Below are positions 51,001-59,083 of a stretch of DNA of 64,000 nt, piece by piece. Every line of letters begins with the position of its first letter. Positions within the stretch are counted from its first letter, which is position 1. The stretch spans positions 1-64,000 of the forward strand of contig CAZCTC010000039.1 of the NCBI GenBank assembly GCA_964501335.1. The letters run 5' to 3'. The notes beneath the pieces are model-generated. The model was not told where the DNA came from. It saw only the letters and a program-made list of their open reading frames with translations, and did no database searches. Source of the DNA: CAZCTC01 sp964501335. GTDB taxonomy: Bacteria > Chloroflexota > Anaerolineae > B4-G1 > SLSP01. The translations under genes and the position numbers were made by a program.

Positions 51001-52021
51001 TCAGGAAATAGTCGTCAAAGCCCATCCGGTGGATAATGCCCAGCTCATAATTCAGACGCTCGCGCACCTCCGTGCTGTCGCCGCGCGAACCGTAACGCCA
51101 GAAACAGCCTTCATCACAGAGCTTGTAAAGATACTGCTCGGAGTTACCACAGCCGTCCGGCACGGGGAAAACAGGCAGGTGATAGGGCGGGGCAAACTTG
51201 ATCTCGACATTGCACTGCTCGGAGATCTTCAGCGTATTTTCCAACGCCTCCGGCAGGGCCGGATAAAGCCGGGCCATCTCTTCCGCCGAGCGCATATAGT
51301 AGGAAGGATCGCTCATCCGCATCCGCTGCGGCTCATTGACCGTCTTGCCGGTCTGGATACAGAGCAGGATATCGTGGGCGTCGGCCTGATCGCGCCGGGC
51401 ATAATGGATATCGTTGGTCGCCACCAGCGGCAGCTGCTTCTCATGGCCCAACTCGATCAACCGCTTGTAAATCGGGTCCAGCTCCGGGATCTTGTGACTT
51501 TGCAGCTCAATATAGAAACGATCGGGGAAACGTTCGCGGTACCACTCAATCGCCTTGAGCGCCGCCTCTTCCTGATTGCGTTGCAGCAACCGGGGAATCT
51601 CACCGGAAGCACAGGCGGAAAGGACAATCACCCCTTCGGTATGCGCCTCCAGCACCTCTTTATCGATCCGCGGCTTGTAATAAAACCCCTCCAGCTGGGC
51701 AATCGAAGCCAGCTTGAGCAGATTTTGATACCCGGTATGATCCTGTGCCAGCAGCACCAGATGATAAGGCGAGCCGTCCTCTTTATTGCGGTCGAAACGC
51801 GAACGCGGCGCGAGATAGGTCTCGATCCCGATAATCGGCTTGATATTGGCCTCTTTACAGGCCTTGTAAAATTCCACAGCCCCGTACATCACGCCGTGGT
51901 CGGTAATGGCCAGCGCCGGCATATTCAGCGCCACCGCCTCACGGACCAGCGCTTTAGGGCTGCTCAAACCATCGAGCAGCGAATATTCCGTATGAGTATG
52001 CAGATGGACAAAACCAGGCAT
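48032..52021 (-). CDS. dnaE: DNA polymerase III alpha subunit with long Pro/Ala linker
   Basis: The 1329-residue product starts with a PHP domain (FVHLHTHTEYSLLDG; His6 and His8). The polymerase acidic residues are in PDIDMDFPDD (Asp400 and Asp402), and KVDFLGL near residue 580 carries the third. GRPGPLEQIPTYIKR-like text and GYNRAHA-type FGFNRAHATDY motifs follow. An OB domain (LSVVGMVQRIRRINTKKGD) ends near residue 1090. Then comes a Pro/Ala/Thr-rich linker of about 113 residues (1107-1219) and a small C-terminal domain (1220-1329). This is the replicative polymerase. It starts with an ATG at 52021. Confidence 0.95.
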   Translation of the reverse strand: MPGFVHLHTHTEYSLLDGLSSPKALVREAVALNMPALAITDHGVMYGAVEFYKACKEANIKPIIGIETYLAPRSRFDRNKEDGSPYHLVLLAQDHTGYQNLLKLASIAQLEGFYYKPRIDKEVLEAHTEGVIVLSACASGEIPRLLQRNQEEAALKAIEWYRERFPDRFYIELQSHKIPELDPIYKRLIELGHEKQLPLVATNDIHYARRDQADAHDILLCIQTGKTVNEPQRMRMSDPSYYMRSAEEMARLYPALPEALENTLKISEQCNVEIKFAPPYHLPVFPVPDGCGNSEQYLYKLCDEGCFWRYGSRGDSTEVRERLNYELGIIHRMGFDDYFLIVWDLVRAAQERDIWWNVRGSGAGSMVAYTLGITCVDPLKNKLMFERFLNPGRISMPDIDMDFPDDRREELIAYTIQRYGQDNVAQIITFGTLGARAAVRDVGRAMDVPLSEVDKVARLIPNVPGKPISLEEAMEQVPEMKELCNGTPYLKKLIEMASQVEGVARHASTHAAGVVISDKPLTAYLPLNRATKGGGGDSPSGPNEDGSISSLNSVTQWPMEILDVMGMLKVDFLGLRTLSQMRITCEWIEKRHGRKLNLATIPYERVPEDPEKDADVRKLYTLLSSGDTTGVFQVEGAGMRRVLQDMRPSQFQHIVAVLALYRPGPLEQIPTYIKRLHGEEEVVYRHPIQESLLNDTYGIIVYQEQIMQIAVAMAGYEPGEADQIRKAVSKKKRDLMDKHKKMFTEGALKRGIELEAIEGIWGDIEFFARYGFNRAHATDYAVITGQTAYLKAHYPVEFMAALMTTERGNSEKLGFLIGDARRTGIEVMRPCINRSELPFTIEDIDNKPAIRIGMGAIKNVGDDAVKTLVESRRAGGPFKSLTDLAERVDLRKLNRRVLECLVHTGAMDDLAGAGGRPELLATIENLLRVSSQTHAAREVGQFLLFEGMGGEMQTVTPPTAIPPIPNRKLLDWEKELLGTYISEHPLTRMEQELFRQDMVSCTVADVSSAPAGRQLSVVGMVQRIRRINTKKGDTMAFVTLEGGSGTIDLVLFPKTLEKFKHLILDEQLIVVSGKLDDRPDREDHPLIVDWIKSPNELLGAADPMALGEAPAPRPVSPAPAAVRETTPPPTRSTPAVPVESRGQAGNGHGNGNGGGLPIPRPAAVSRTATAPVRPVTPPVRSTPAAALPVARPTVAAPVTAPAVTRPAVAAAPSRASLPPDMEEPVPDELAVEVVDDLLPPSPEEPPEEPVTLRLVIRRSGNSEQDYARIAQLHHVLTAERGGRDRFVLVLENVSGQRVELYFPNEATRWSPKLRRSVEQIVGPGNLQVR

Positions 52022-52299
52022 TCGTGCGTCAACCTTGTATAAAAGTAAAAGTTAGTCCAGGAAAGCAGAGACAGTTTGCCCACGACCAGCACACATTATT
52101 AAGGAGGGCTTTTAAAAAGGTGGTCCAACGAAGTAAATATCGCGGCCTGCCCCTATTTTACCCTGACCCTGAAAAAAGAGGAAATAGCCGCGCGCCGGCG
52201 GAATGCGTTGGTCGGCCGCGCCGGGATCACGGCCTTAAAAAATTTAAACCTGTAATGGAAAAAGCGCGGGCGAATGGGCAAATTGCCCTACGCCCGGGG

Positions 52300-54255
52300 T
52301 TACGGCCGATACCGGGAAATTCCTCCCTCGGTACTGAACCAGACTTCCCCATTCGGGGTGATTGTAATAGATACCACAGAATTATGGGCCAGCCCATCCA
52401 CCGAAGTATAAGGAGTCCACTTCTGCCCATCAAAGTGGACCACCCCTGAATTACCCATCGAAGCCCATACAGTTCCATCCGCGGCGACAGCCAGATCAAA
52501 CACCCCGGCCTTGATTATCCCGTCTCTAATGGCATAGGTTTGCCAGCTTTGACCATCAAACCGGGAAAGGCCTCCATCCGATCCTACCCATAAAATTCCA
52601 TCTTTAGAAACCGCCAGGCCATTAACTCTGTTATCCAACAATCCATCGGCAGTGGTATAAGTAGTCCATTTCCCATTAATATAATGGGAAACTCCACCTT
52701 CTGCCCCCACCCAAAGCGAGCCATCCAATGCCGCCGCTAACGAAGTAATCCGATCTCCCGCAAGCCCATCTTTTTCTTGAGTAAAAACAGTCCATTTCTG
52801 ATCATCAAAACGCAAAAGACCAAATCCCTGATTGTGATATTTTCCTCCACCCACTCCCAGCCAAAGACTTCCATCCGCAATCACCGTAGTAGGATAGAGG
52901 AAAGCATTTTCCAGTGGGGTAATTGGAGCAGTATAGCTCAGCCATTGTTCTCCATCAAAATGAGAGACTTGAGAACCCGCAGAACCGAACCAGAGCCCCC
53001 CATCCGGCGCAAAATTCAGGAACGAAAATCGATCCCCCTCACCAGGTCGAGAATAATAGGTCCATGTTTTCCCATCAAAACGCGCCAAAACTGGATCAAA
53101 ATCCCCTCCCTGAAACCACAAAGCCCCATCAGGAGCCATCGCCATAACTCCAAAATCAAAAGGCCCCTCGCTTTTGGGCAACACATAACGCACCCAAAAC
53201 TTCAAGTCATGCCCCTGAGTTTCCAGGTTATCCCCGATAAAATGATAGATCTCGGCTTTTCCCTCAGCACTTAACCAGGGTTTTCCATCCGGTCCTAAAA
53301 TCAAAGCTTCAACACGATTCGGAAAAACCAATTCGGATGAACGCGCCAGAGAAATTTCAACTTTCTCACCGTCCCATACAACAATTCCTGGATTTCCTGA
53401 AACTCCCCACAACCGATAATCAGGAGCCGTCCACCAGGTTGATACCAAAAAAGGCTCCAAGTCATCATAAGAATGCCATTGTTTGCCATCAAATCCCAAG
53501 AGAGATCCGCCTGTACTGCCCCACAACATATCGTCAGGCCCTTCCATCAAAACCATAGGCGTATCCAATTCCTCCGTTCCGGGCAAAGGATTCCAGAATT
53601 GTCCATCAAAACAGATAGGCCCCCCGCGACCCGTCACACATACATCCCCATTGGCACGAGCAACAATCCGCCAAACCGGTAAATTATTAAAACCTATTTC
53701 TTCAGCATACAACTGCCATTGCCCCTGAGAAAATCGCCAGACCCCAACCTCGCCTCCAGCCCAAAGCGTTCCCTCAGCATCGAAAGCAATATCATTAATC
53801 ACATTTTGATCCACCTCCTCTCCAGGGGTAAAAGAAACCCACTGCTGACCGTCAAAATGAGAAATTCCTCCCTGGGTTCCCGCCCAAAGTGAACCCGCCT
53901 GATCCAGCGCCAGACTGGTAACAAAGTTACTCGCCAGCCCGTGCTCGGTCGTGAATTTTGTAAAAGTATTTTCTGTAAAATTCCATCGAAGCACCCCGTC
54001 AAACGAGGCCATCCAGAGATTCCCATCCTGATCGAAAAGCTTTTCTTCATTCACAAAACTCACATCAGTATTGGTATAAGAAGTCCATTGGGGATACACA
54101 GCCAATGCCGGTTGCTCGGCCATAACAACCGTAGACATTGATGGAGTCTCAAGGGAAGATAGCACAGGAGCGAAAGGAGTAACCGTTGCAGAACGACAAG
54201 AAATCATTACAAATAAAATAAAAACATAAAAAAACGTAAGTTTAAAGCGATACAC
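52300..54255 (-). CDS. Stand-alone two-component-regulator propeller lipoprotein
   Basis: The GTG at 54255 has GGAG 8 bases upstream. The 651-residue product has a lipobox (FVMISC) and then at least ten beta-propeller blades of Reg_prop type. These recur about every 40-45 residues as D-G-LW-G---G-(I/L)S-(F/Y)DG--W. They form the ligand-binding part of hybrid two-component sensors, but here no Y_Y_Y module, membrane helix or kinase follows. It could be a surface binding protein or a part of a split sensor. Codon and base use look more AT-rich than in dnaE next door. Confidence 0.8.
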   Translation of the reverse strand: MYRFKLTFFYVFILFVMISCRSATVTPFAPVLSSLETPSMSTVVMAEQPALAVYPQWTSYTNTDVSFVNEEKLFDQDGNLWMASFDGVLRWNFTENTFTKFTTEHGLASNFVTSLALDQAGSLWAGTQGGISHFDGQQWVSFTPGEEVDQNVINDIAFDAEGTLWAGGEVGVWRFSQGQWQLYAEEIGFNNLPVWRIVARANGDVCVTGRGGPICFDGQFWNPLPGTEELDTPMVLMEGPDDMLWGSTGGSLLGFDGKQWHSYDDLEPFLVSTWWTAPDYRLWGVSGNPGIVVWDGEKVEISLARSSELVFPNRVEALILGPDGKPWLSAEGKAEIYHFIGDNLETQGHDLKFWVRYVLPKSEGPFDFGVMAMAPDGALWFQGGDFDPVLARFDGKTWTYYSRPGEGDRFSFLNFAPDGGLWFGSAGSQVSHFDGEQWLSYTAPITPLENAFLYPTTVIADGSLWLGVGGGKYHNQGFGLLRFDDQKWTVFTQEKDGLAGDRITSLAAALDGSLWVGAEGGVSHYINGKWTTYTTADGLLDNRVNGLAVSKDGILWVGSDGGLSRFDGQSWQTYAIRDGIIKAGVFDLAVAADGTVWASMGNSGVVHFDGQKWTPYTSVDGLAHNSVVSITITPNGEVWFSTEGGISRYRP

Positions 54256-54429
54256 TAGAAATTCTCCGTTTTCTAAAAAGATTTGTCAAATGCAACATCA
54301 CGACTCTCCCAGGCGGCCTTTAATTCAATACATTGACCACTCGATTCTTCACAGCAACCTGATACTCTGAACCCGGGATGAAACCTTTCAATTCATTCCA
54401 TTCTTTGAGTCTATTCATCAGTTTGAAAA

Positions 54430-54558
54430 TTACCGGGTATTGTAGACAAATAACCGTCCCAGCTCGGGATCGTAGAACCGGGCCTTGTAATCATAGAGCC
54501 CCAACGCGGCTTCCCGCCGTTGACCGGTGAACAGCCGGTCGGTAGCGATGGTGCCGTA
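54430..54558 (-). pseudogene. Remnant of an RHS repeat-associated core
   Basis: The minus strand encodes YGTIATDRLFTGQRREAAL and GLYDYKARFYDPELGR. This is the signature that closes the RHS/YD core before the toxin or variable tip. The frame stops soon after GRL, and upstream it runs into unrelated sequence with no RHS repeats. So only about 43 residues of a once large protein remain. The rest of the 54256-54737 gap shows a CTCTCCCTT/AAGGGAGAG inverted repeat near 54580-54660 and no gene. Confidence 0.75.
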
Positions 54559-54737
54559 GCCGGCCTCCCCCTTTATCCCCCCTCTCCCTTCCAGGCCGCC
54601 GGCCCAATCGACCGGATCACAGGTCGCGCAACATGGCCACGGCACGCTAAAACAAAATAAGGGAGAGGACGGGGAGTGAGGGCCAGGACACCTCATGGAA
54701 AGTCGTGGTCAATTCCGGCCGGACCGACTAAAATAAT

Positions 54738-55424
54738 TTAAGGAGTGTTAGAATCTTTAAATCCAGGCCACTCAATAAAATCTGTACCATAATCCCTATG
54801 AAAAGAACGAACTTCTTCAACTGACGCAGGCGCATAATAAATTATTTCTTCAACATAATCCGTTTCTTGAAAAAAGCTACAACGCTCAAGCGTATTTCCG
54901 TCCTGACAAGGGGTAATAAAAGTTATACCTTGTTCGACATAATACAGCCATCTCGTAGGATAAACAGGAGAATCATTTCCTTTATCCGAGAAAACCTCTA
55001 CGGTTGTCGGAGGGCCTAATGTCGAAACAATTTCTCTAATTAAACATTCTGATCCAGGAACCTGAATTTGAAATACATTTCCATCTTTTATGAATATCGT
55101 TACCCTTCCTATAGGTTTCACAAAACTATATTCCCATACCTGTGCCGAACTGTAATCTGGTTTTCCCCAAAGCGCTTCGACTTTTTCTAAACTATCCCCT
55201 GGAACAACAGCGGGATAATAATCAATACAGGCGATTCTTGTTTCCATATCCGAACCGGTAGAGTCCCTATCACTACATTTTTCCAATCCCGAAATACAAC
55301 CGTCATCCTTTTCGAAGAGTGGATCCGAAGTCTCAATATCTACATTTGCAGTGGTTGGATTACTTACACATCCACTAATTAAAGCCATCGCCAATAGCAT
55401 TAACACAAAACTATGCTTTACCAT
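54738..55424 (-). CDS. Lipoprotein of unknown function with two BamE-like motifs
   Basis: The start at 55424 (MVKHSFVLMLL) has AAGG about 10 bases upstream. The 228-residue product has lipobox ALISGC. VVPGDSLEKVEALWGKPD and SECLIREIVSTLGPPTTVEV have the G-S--(V)---(G)-P spacing of SmpA/BamE-like folds, used twice. This is only a resemblance. The coding sequence is clearly AT-richer than the neighbouring core genes. It lies between the RHS remnant and the frameshifted PQQ-like gene, on the same strand as both. Confidence 0.65.
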   Translation of the reverse strand: MVKHSFVLMLLAMALISGCVSNPTTANVDIETSDPLFEKDDGCISGLEKCSDRDSTGSDMETRIACIDYYPAVVPGDSLEKVEALWGKPDYSSAQVWEYSFVKPIGRVTIFIKDGNVFQIQVPGSECLIREIVSTLGPPTTVEVFSDKGNDSPVYPTRWLYYVEQGITFITPCQDGNTLERCSFFQETDYVEEIIYYAPASVEEVRSFHRDYGTDFIEWPGFKDSNTP

Positions 55425-55522
55425 TAATTTTACCTTACCCAATACATTAATAGCTTGTTGATAAGATTGCCAGCACAGGAATTCCCTGCCGCAGCTCGAA
55501 ACAAATTTTTTATTCACGACCC

Positions 55523-56135
55523 TCACGGTCCATAGGCATAAATATCCTTTTCTACAGGCACTATCAACTTTCCATCAGCCACAATCGGCCGCCAGACATC
55601 ATCCTCAGCTGGAGTTAAAAAACGTGTTCCAGTCAATAAGTAACCTGACACTTTCCCATTTTCCAGTGAAATAGCATAGATTTTTCCACCATCTCCTTGA
55701 CGGGCATAAACCACTTGATTTAAAACAACCGGAGTTTGCCAACGTACAGATCCTTCATCTACACGCCATAGAGTTTCCCCGGTTTCAGGGTTGACCGCAA
55801 CGATAGCCGGATCATCAAACATAGGTAACAACCATATTAGGCATAACTTGATCCAATGGAATATTTGCTTTCCACAAAATCGTTCCCGCATCAGCCTGGA
55901 TGGCATACACATCCTGTCGCGTGCGAACAATGACGATATTTCCTTCCGCAACCGCGCCCGCAAGGATTTCCTCCGGCAGCGCCAGATGCCATTGCCACTG
56001 CAAAGGAAAATTTCCCTGCGAAGCCAAGCGGCCATTTTTATCATAGGGAGAAAAAAGCCGTATCGTTACGCACAAAGCCACACTTACGCAAACAATAACA
56101 AACGGCACAAGTAACAGCAAAATATTTTTCTTCAT
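55523..56135 (-). pseudogene. PQQ-like beta-propeller protein, interrupted by a frameshift
   Basis: The first part (56135-55815) encodes an N-terminal membrane helix (MKKNILLLLVPFVIVCVSVAL) and a PQQ-like blade (VRTRQDVYAIQADAGTILWKA). It ends at TGA (55815-55817). A second frame continues the same fold without a gap: FDDPAIVAVNPETGETLWRV down to the stop at 55523. Rejoining needs a +1 shift at about GTT TGA, giving about 203 residues. It may be a decayed gene, a read error, or a +1 programmed site. PQQ-like proteins are commonly extracellular binding or dehydrogenase modules; here the blades are too few for a full propeller. Confidence 0.7.
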
Positions 56136-56281
56136 CTTCCACAACCATAACACGAGAGTTTAAATGTAGCTACAAAAAATACCGCCGTAGGGATTATACC
56201 GCACCCTGCGACACGCTTTTACATTTTACGTTTTACGATTCACGCCTTAAAATTATACTATCCTCTTAACCAGGAGCCCAA

Positions 56282-56824
56282 ATGACCGTCATCGATTCTC
56301 AACGTGAAATGCGTGCCGCCTTTCTGGGCGGCTTCGCCGGGCAACTCATCTCCGGCCTTATCTGGCTGCTCGCCTCGGCCGTAAGCCTGTGGATCGCTCC
56401 ACGCTACGGCATGGCCCTGCTCTTCTTCGGCAGCATGTTCATCTTTCCCCTGACCCAGGGCCTGATCCGCCTGCTGGGCCGCCCGGGAAAGGTCAGCCCG
56501 ACGAATGGATTGTGGCACCTGGGCACCCAGACCGCCTTCACCGTCCCCATCAACTTCCTGCTGGTCGGCGCCGCCACCCTCTATCGGGAACACTGGTTCT
56601 TCCCCGCCGCCATGATCGTCGTCGGCGCCCACTACCTGCCCTTCGTTACCCTCTACGGCATGCGGATGTTCTACATTCTGGCCGCCCTTTTGATCTTCGC
56701 CGGCACCGGACTCGGCTTTTACGGCCCCGCCGTCTTCAGCCTCGGCGGCTGGTTTACCGGCGTCGTCCTGATCGTCTTCGCCTTCCTCGGCCGGGATCAG
56801 GTACTCCGGGAAGAAAAAATTTAG
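56282..56824 (+). CDS. DUF7010-like six-helix membrane protein
   Basis: The 180-residue product has about six hydrophobic segments (residues 13-40, 44-63, 80-102, 104-116, 128-148 and 152-170). FPLTQGLIRLLGRPGKVSP and the flanking text resemble small uncharacterised membrane proteins annotated as DUF7010. AGGAG lies 6 bases before the ATG. It precedes the LacI regulator on the same strand, but a strong promoter and operator lie in between, so it is probably a separate unit. Confidence 0.65.
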   Translation: MTVIDSQREMRAAFLGGFAGQLISGLIWLLASAVSLWIAPRYGMALLFFGSMFIFPLTQGLIRLLGRPGKVSPTNGLWHLGTQTAFTVPINFLLVGAATLYREHWFFPAAMIVVGAHYLPFVTLYGMRMFYILAALLIFAGTGLGFYGPAVFSLGGWFTGVVLIVFAFLGRDQVLREEKI

Positions 56825-56841
56825 AGGATTGAATTTCCCTC

Positions 56842-56885
56842 TTGACAACCTTTTGCCTTTGTTTATAATTAACTTAAACGTTTAA
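56842..56885 (+). promoter_or_regulatory. Promoter with LacI-type operator, upstream copy
   Basis: TTGACA (56842-56847) and TATAAT (56864-56869) are spaced by 16 bases. An operator, TTAAACGTTTAA (56874-56885), lies just past the -10. The whole unit is repeated at 56984-57030. A repressor bound here would block promoter clearance. Confidence 0.8.
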
Positions 56886-56983
56886 CCTGACCAGCGAAAC
56901 GGAAAAACCGACAATTTAAGCACGAGGCGGGCCAATCTTCCATTCCTCCAATCTCCCCCCGCCTGACCTGTATCTCCGGGATC

Positions 56984-57030
56984 TTGACAACCCGGATCTT
57001 CTTTTTATAATCAACTTAAACGTTTAAGTT
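56984..57030 (+). promoter_or_regulatory. Promoter with LacI-type operator, downstream copy
   Basis: TTGACA (56984-56989) and TATAAT (57006-57011) are spaced by 16 bases. The 18-bp perfect palindrome AACTTAAACGTTTAAGTT occupies 57013-57030, the likely transcription start. The centre AAACGTTT is the classic LacI/GalR-type core. It lies 57-74 bases upstream of the regulator ATG. Confidence 0.85.
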
Positions 57031-57071
57031 TTTTCGTTCGGATTCGTTGGTCATTTTATTTAAGACGGGGG

Positions 57072-57083
57072 TTAAACGTTTAA
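57072..57083 (+). promoter_or_regulatory. Third LacI-type operator at the regulator start
   Basis: TTAAACGTTTAA (57072-57083) lies between a G-rich ribosome site and the ATG at 57087. With the two upstream operators, it gives three matching sites at 56874, 57016 and 57072. Centre spacings are about 142 and 56 bases, which could allow looping as well as direct roadblock. Confidence 0.75.
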
Positions 57084-57086
57084 GCC

Positions 57087-58118
57087 ATGAACAAGAACAT
57101 TACCATTAAAGAAGTCGCCCGCGTCGCCGGCGTCTCAATCGCGACCGTCTCTTATGTGCTCAACGGCACCTCTTCGGTCAGCGAGCAAACCCGCGCCCGC
57201 GTCATGGAAGTCGCCACCGCTTTGGGCTATCGGACCAATGTCCGCGGCCGCAGCCTTCGGGCCCAGGAAAGCCGCATCATCGGCTACAGCTGGCACCACC
57301 TCCCCGCCGATCACTGGCATCCCATCCTGGACCGCTTTCTCTACAGCATGGCGGAGGCCGCCGAAGGCCAGGGCTACCACATCCTCACCTTCACCAGCTC
57401 CCCCACGGATCTCTCCAGCCAGCCCTACGAAGAACTGATCCTCAGCGGACAGGTCGACGGTTTCATCCTTTCCGATACCAACCACGATGACGAACGCATC
57501 CGCTACCTTATCGATCAGGGCTTCCCCTTCGTTGCCTTTGGTCAGGCCAATCCCGAATGGGATTTCCCCTACGTGGATGTAGACGGCGCCGATGGGATTC
57601 GCCAGAGTATGGAACATCTGCTCGGCCTGGGCCACCGCCGGATTGGATTGATCGCCTGGCCGACCGCCTCACTCAGCGGCGATGCCCGTTGCGTCGGCTA
57701 TCAACAGGCCATGACGGCCGCCGGGATCGCCGTCGACCCCGGCTGGATTGTCCGCACCCAACATGCCGAACCCTCCGGACGGGACGCCATGAATGCCTTG
57801 CTGGCGCTGCCGCTCGACCGGCGGCCCACCGCCGTGATGGCCCTCAGCGATCTGATGGCCATCGGCGCCTGCAAAGCCATCCAGGCCGCCGGGCTGGAAC
57901 CGGGCCGCGACATCGCCGTGATCGGATTTGACGACATCCCGTTGGCCCAATATCTGCACCCCGCGTTGACCACGGTGCGTCAGCCCATCGACGAAGTGGG
58001 CGAACGGGTCGTCACAATGCTCTTGAAATTGATCCGGGGAGAAGAACTGGAAGAACGGCGTATCATGCTCTCCCCCACTTTAATCGTCCGAGAATCCAGC
58101 GGAGGGCCGCTGGATTGA
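57087..58118 (+). CDS. LacI family transcriptional repressor
   Basis: The 343-residue product has an N-terminal LacI helix-turn-helix (ITIKEVARVAGVSIATVSYVLNG) and hinge helix (TRARVMEVATALGYRTN). The periplasmic-binding-like domain follows (EELILSGQVDGFILSDT; FPYVDVDGADGIRQ; AVMALSDLMAIGACKAI; VIGFDDIPLAQYLHPALTTV). The three AAACGTTT operators upstream point to autoregulation and control of the downstream sugar genes. The inducer is likely the imported glucobioside or a phosphorylated product, but this is inference. Confidence 0.92.
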   Translation: MNKNITIKEVARVAGVSIATVSYVLNGTSSVSEQTRARVMEVATALGYRTNVRGRSLRAQESRIIGYSWHHLPADHWHPILDRFLYSMAEAAEGQGYHILTFTSSPTDLSSQPYEELILSGQVDGFILSDTNHDDERIRYLIDQGFPFVAFGQANPEWDFPYVDVDGADGIRQSMEHLLGLGHRRIGLIAWPTASLSGDARCVGYQQAMTAAGIAVDPGWIVRTQHAEPSGRDAMNALLALPLDRRPTAVMALSDLMAIGACKAIQAAGLEPGRDIAVIGFDDIPLAQYLHPALTTVRQPIDEVGERVVTMLLKLIRGEELEERRIMLSPTLIVRESSGGPLD

Positions 58119-58290
58119 ACCAGCGTGCTGCCTTTGAATAAGCCCAAAGCCGAAAACGAGGAGGTAGGTAGCACCCTGGATTAAAAATTAAAGTTGCCGC
58201 CCTTAATATACCAGCCTGTCAGTTTAGCTTTTCTGTAAGCAAGGGATTAGTAAATAGCAGCTCCTCAAACCATTTGAGCCTGGAAAACCG

Positions 58291-58321
58291 CTGTCTACTG
58301 TCTACTTGCCGCTGTCTACTT
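58291..58321 (+). repeat. Dispersed repeat, tail-only fragment
   Basis: CTGTCTACTGTCTACTTGC and a further CTGTCTACTT match the tail segment at 1-32 base for base over about 31 positions. No leader or hairpin is attached. It lies in the 289-base gap between the LacI gene and pgmB, which otherwise shows no gene. Confidence 0.8.
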
Positions 58322-58407
58322 AGAGATGGCATGCCTGTAAACTGAATTAGCAGTCTGGATTTATCGAGGTCACAACTTGAATCACTTAATCAAAGAGGTG
58401 TAAATTG

Positions 58408-59067
58408 ATGGAAATTCATGCCGTGATTTTTGATCTGGACGGTGTTCTGACCGACACGGCAGAATATCACTACCAGAGCTGGCTGCGATTGGCTCAGGAA
58501 CTGGGCCTGCCCTTCGATCGCCGACACAACGAAGCCCTGCGCGGAGTCGATCGCCGCCGCTCTCTGGAATTCCTGTTGGACGGCCGACCTGCAACAGAAA
58601 CGGAAATGCAGGCCTGGATGGAACGCAAAAACTACTATTACGTCGAATTGATCCGCCAGATGACCCCCGCCGATCTGCTCCCCGGCGCCCTGGAGTTCTT
58701 GCAGGAACTGCGGCAGGCCGGAATCAAAACCGGTCTGGGCTCCGCCAGCAAAAACACCCACACCGTACTCGATCATCTCCACCTCCACCCTTATCTGGAT
58801 GTCGTCGCCGACGGCTACAGCGTACCCCAGCAAAAACCGGCGCCCGATCTCTTCCTGCACTGCGCCGCTCAACTGGCCGAACCGCCGACCACCGTCATCG
58901 TCATCGAAGATGCCGCCGCCGGCATTGCCGCAGCCCGCGCCGGCGGCTTCTGGACCGTCGGCCTGGGTCCCCGGGAACGGGTCGGAGAGGCCCATCTTAT
59001 CCATCCCAGCCTCGACGGGATGCACTGGCCCGCCCTCGCCCGGGAACTCACTTCCCTGCAAAGCTAA
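58408..59067 (+). CDS. pgmB: Beta-phosphoglucomutase
   Basis: The 219-residue product starts at the ATG at 58408, with AAAGAGG upstream. It is a HAD-family phosphomutase. HAVIFDLDGVLTDTAEYH carries the two catalytic Asp residues, SASKNTHTVL motif II, and KPAPDLFLHCAAQL plus VIEDAAAGIAAARAGG motifs III and IV. It converts beta-glucose 1-phosphate into glucose 6-phosphate. Its position just before the GH65 phosphorylase, which makes that substrate, is the expected one. The HAD cap domain is the small C1 type. Confidence 0.92.
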   Translation: MEIHAVIFDLDGVLTDTAEYHYQSWLRLAQELGLPFDRRHNEALRGVDRRRSLEFLLDGRPATETEMQAWMERKNYYYVELIRQMTPADLLPGALEFLQELRQAGIKTGLGSASKNTHTVLDHLHLHPYLDVVADGYSVPQQKPAPDLFLHCAAQLAEPPTTVIVIEDAAAGIAAARAGGFWTVGLGPRERVGEAHLIHPSLDGMHWPALARELTSLQS

Positions 59068-59083
59068 TAAAGAAAGAAAAGCC

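Noticed and set aside
48209..52042. A 1277-codon open frame on the plus strand across dnaE
   Set aside because: It is antisense to an unmistakable dnaE. Its product is Arg/His/Pro/Gln-rich with no domain, as expected for the complement of a strong coding frame.
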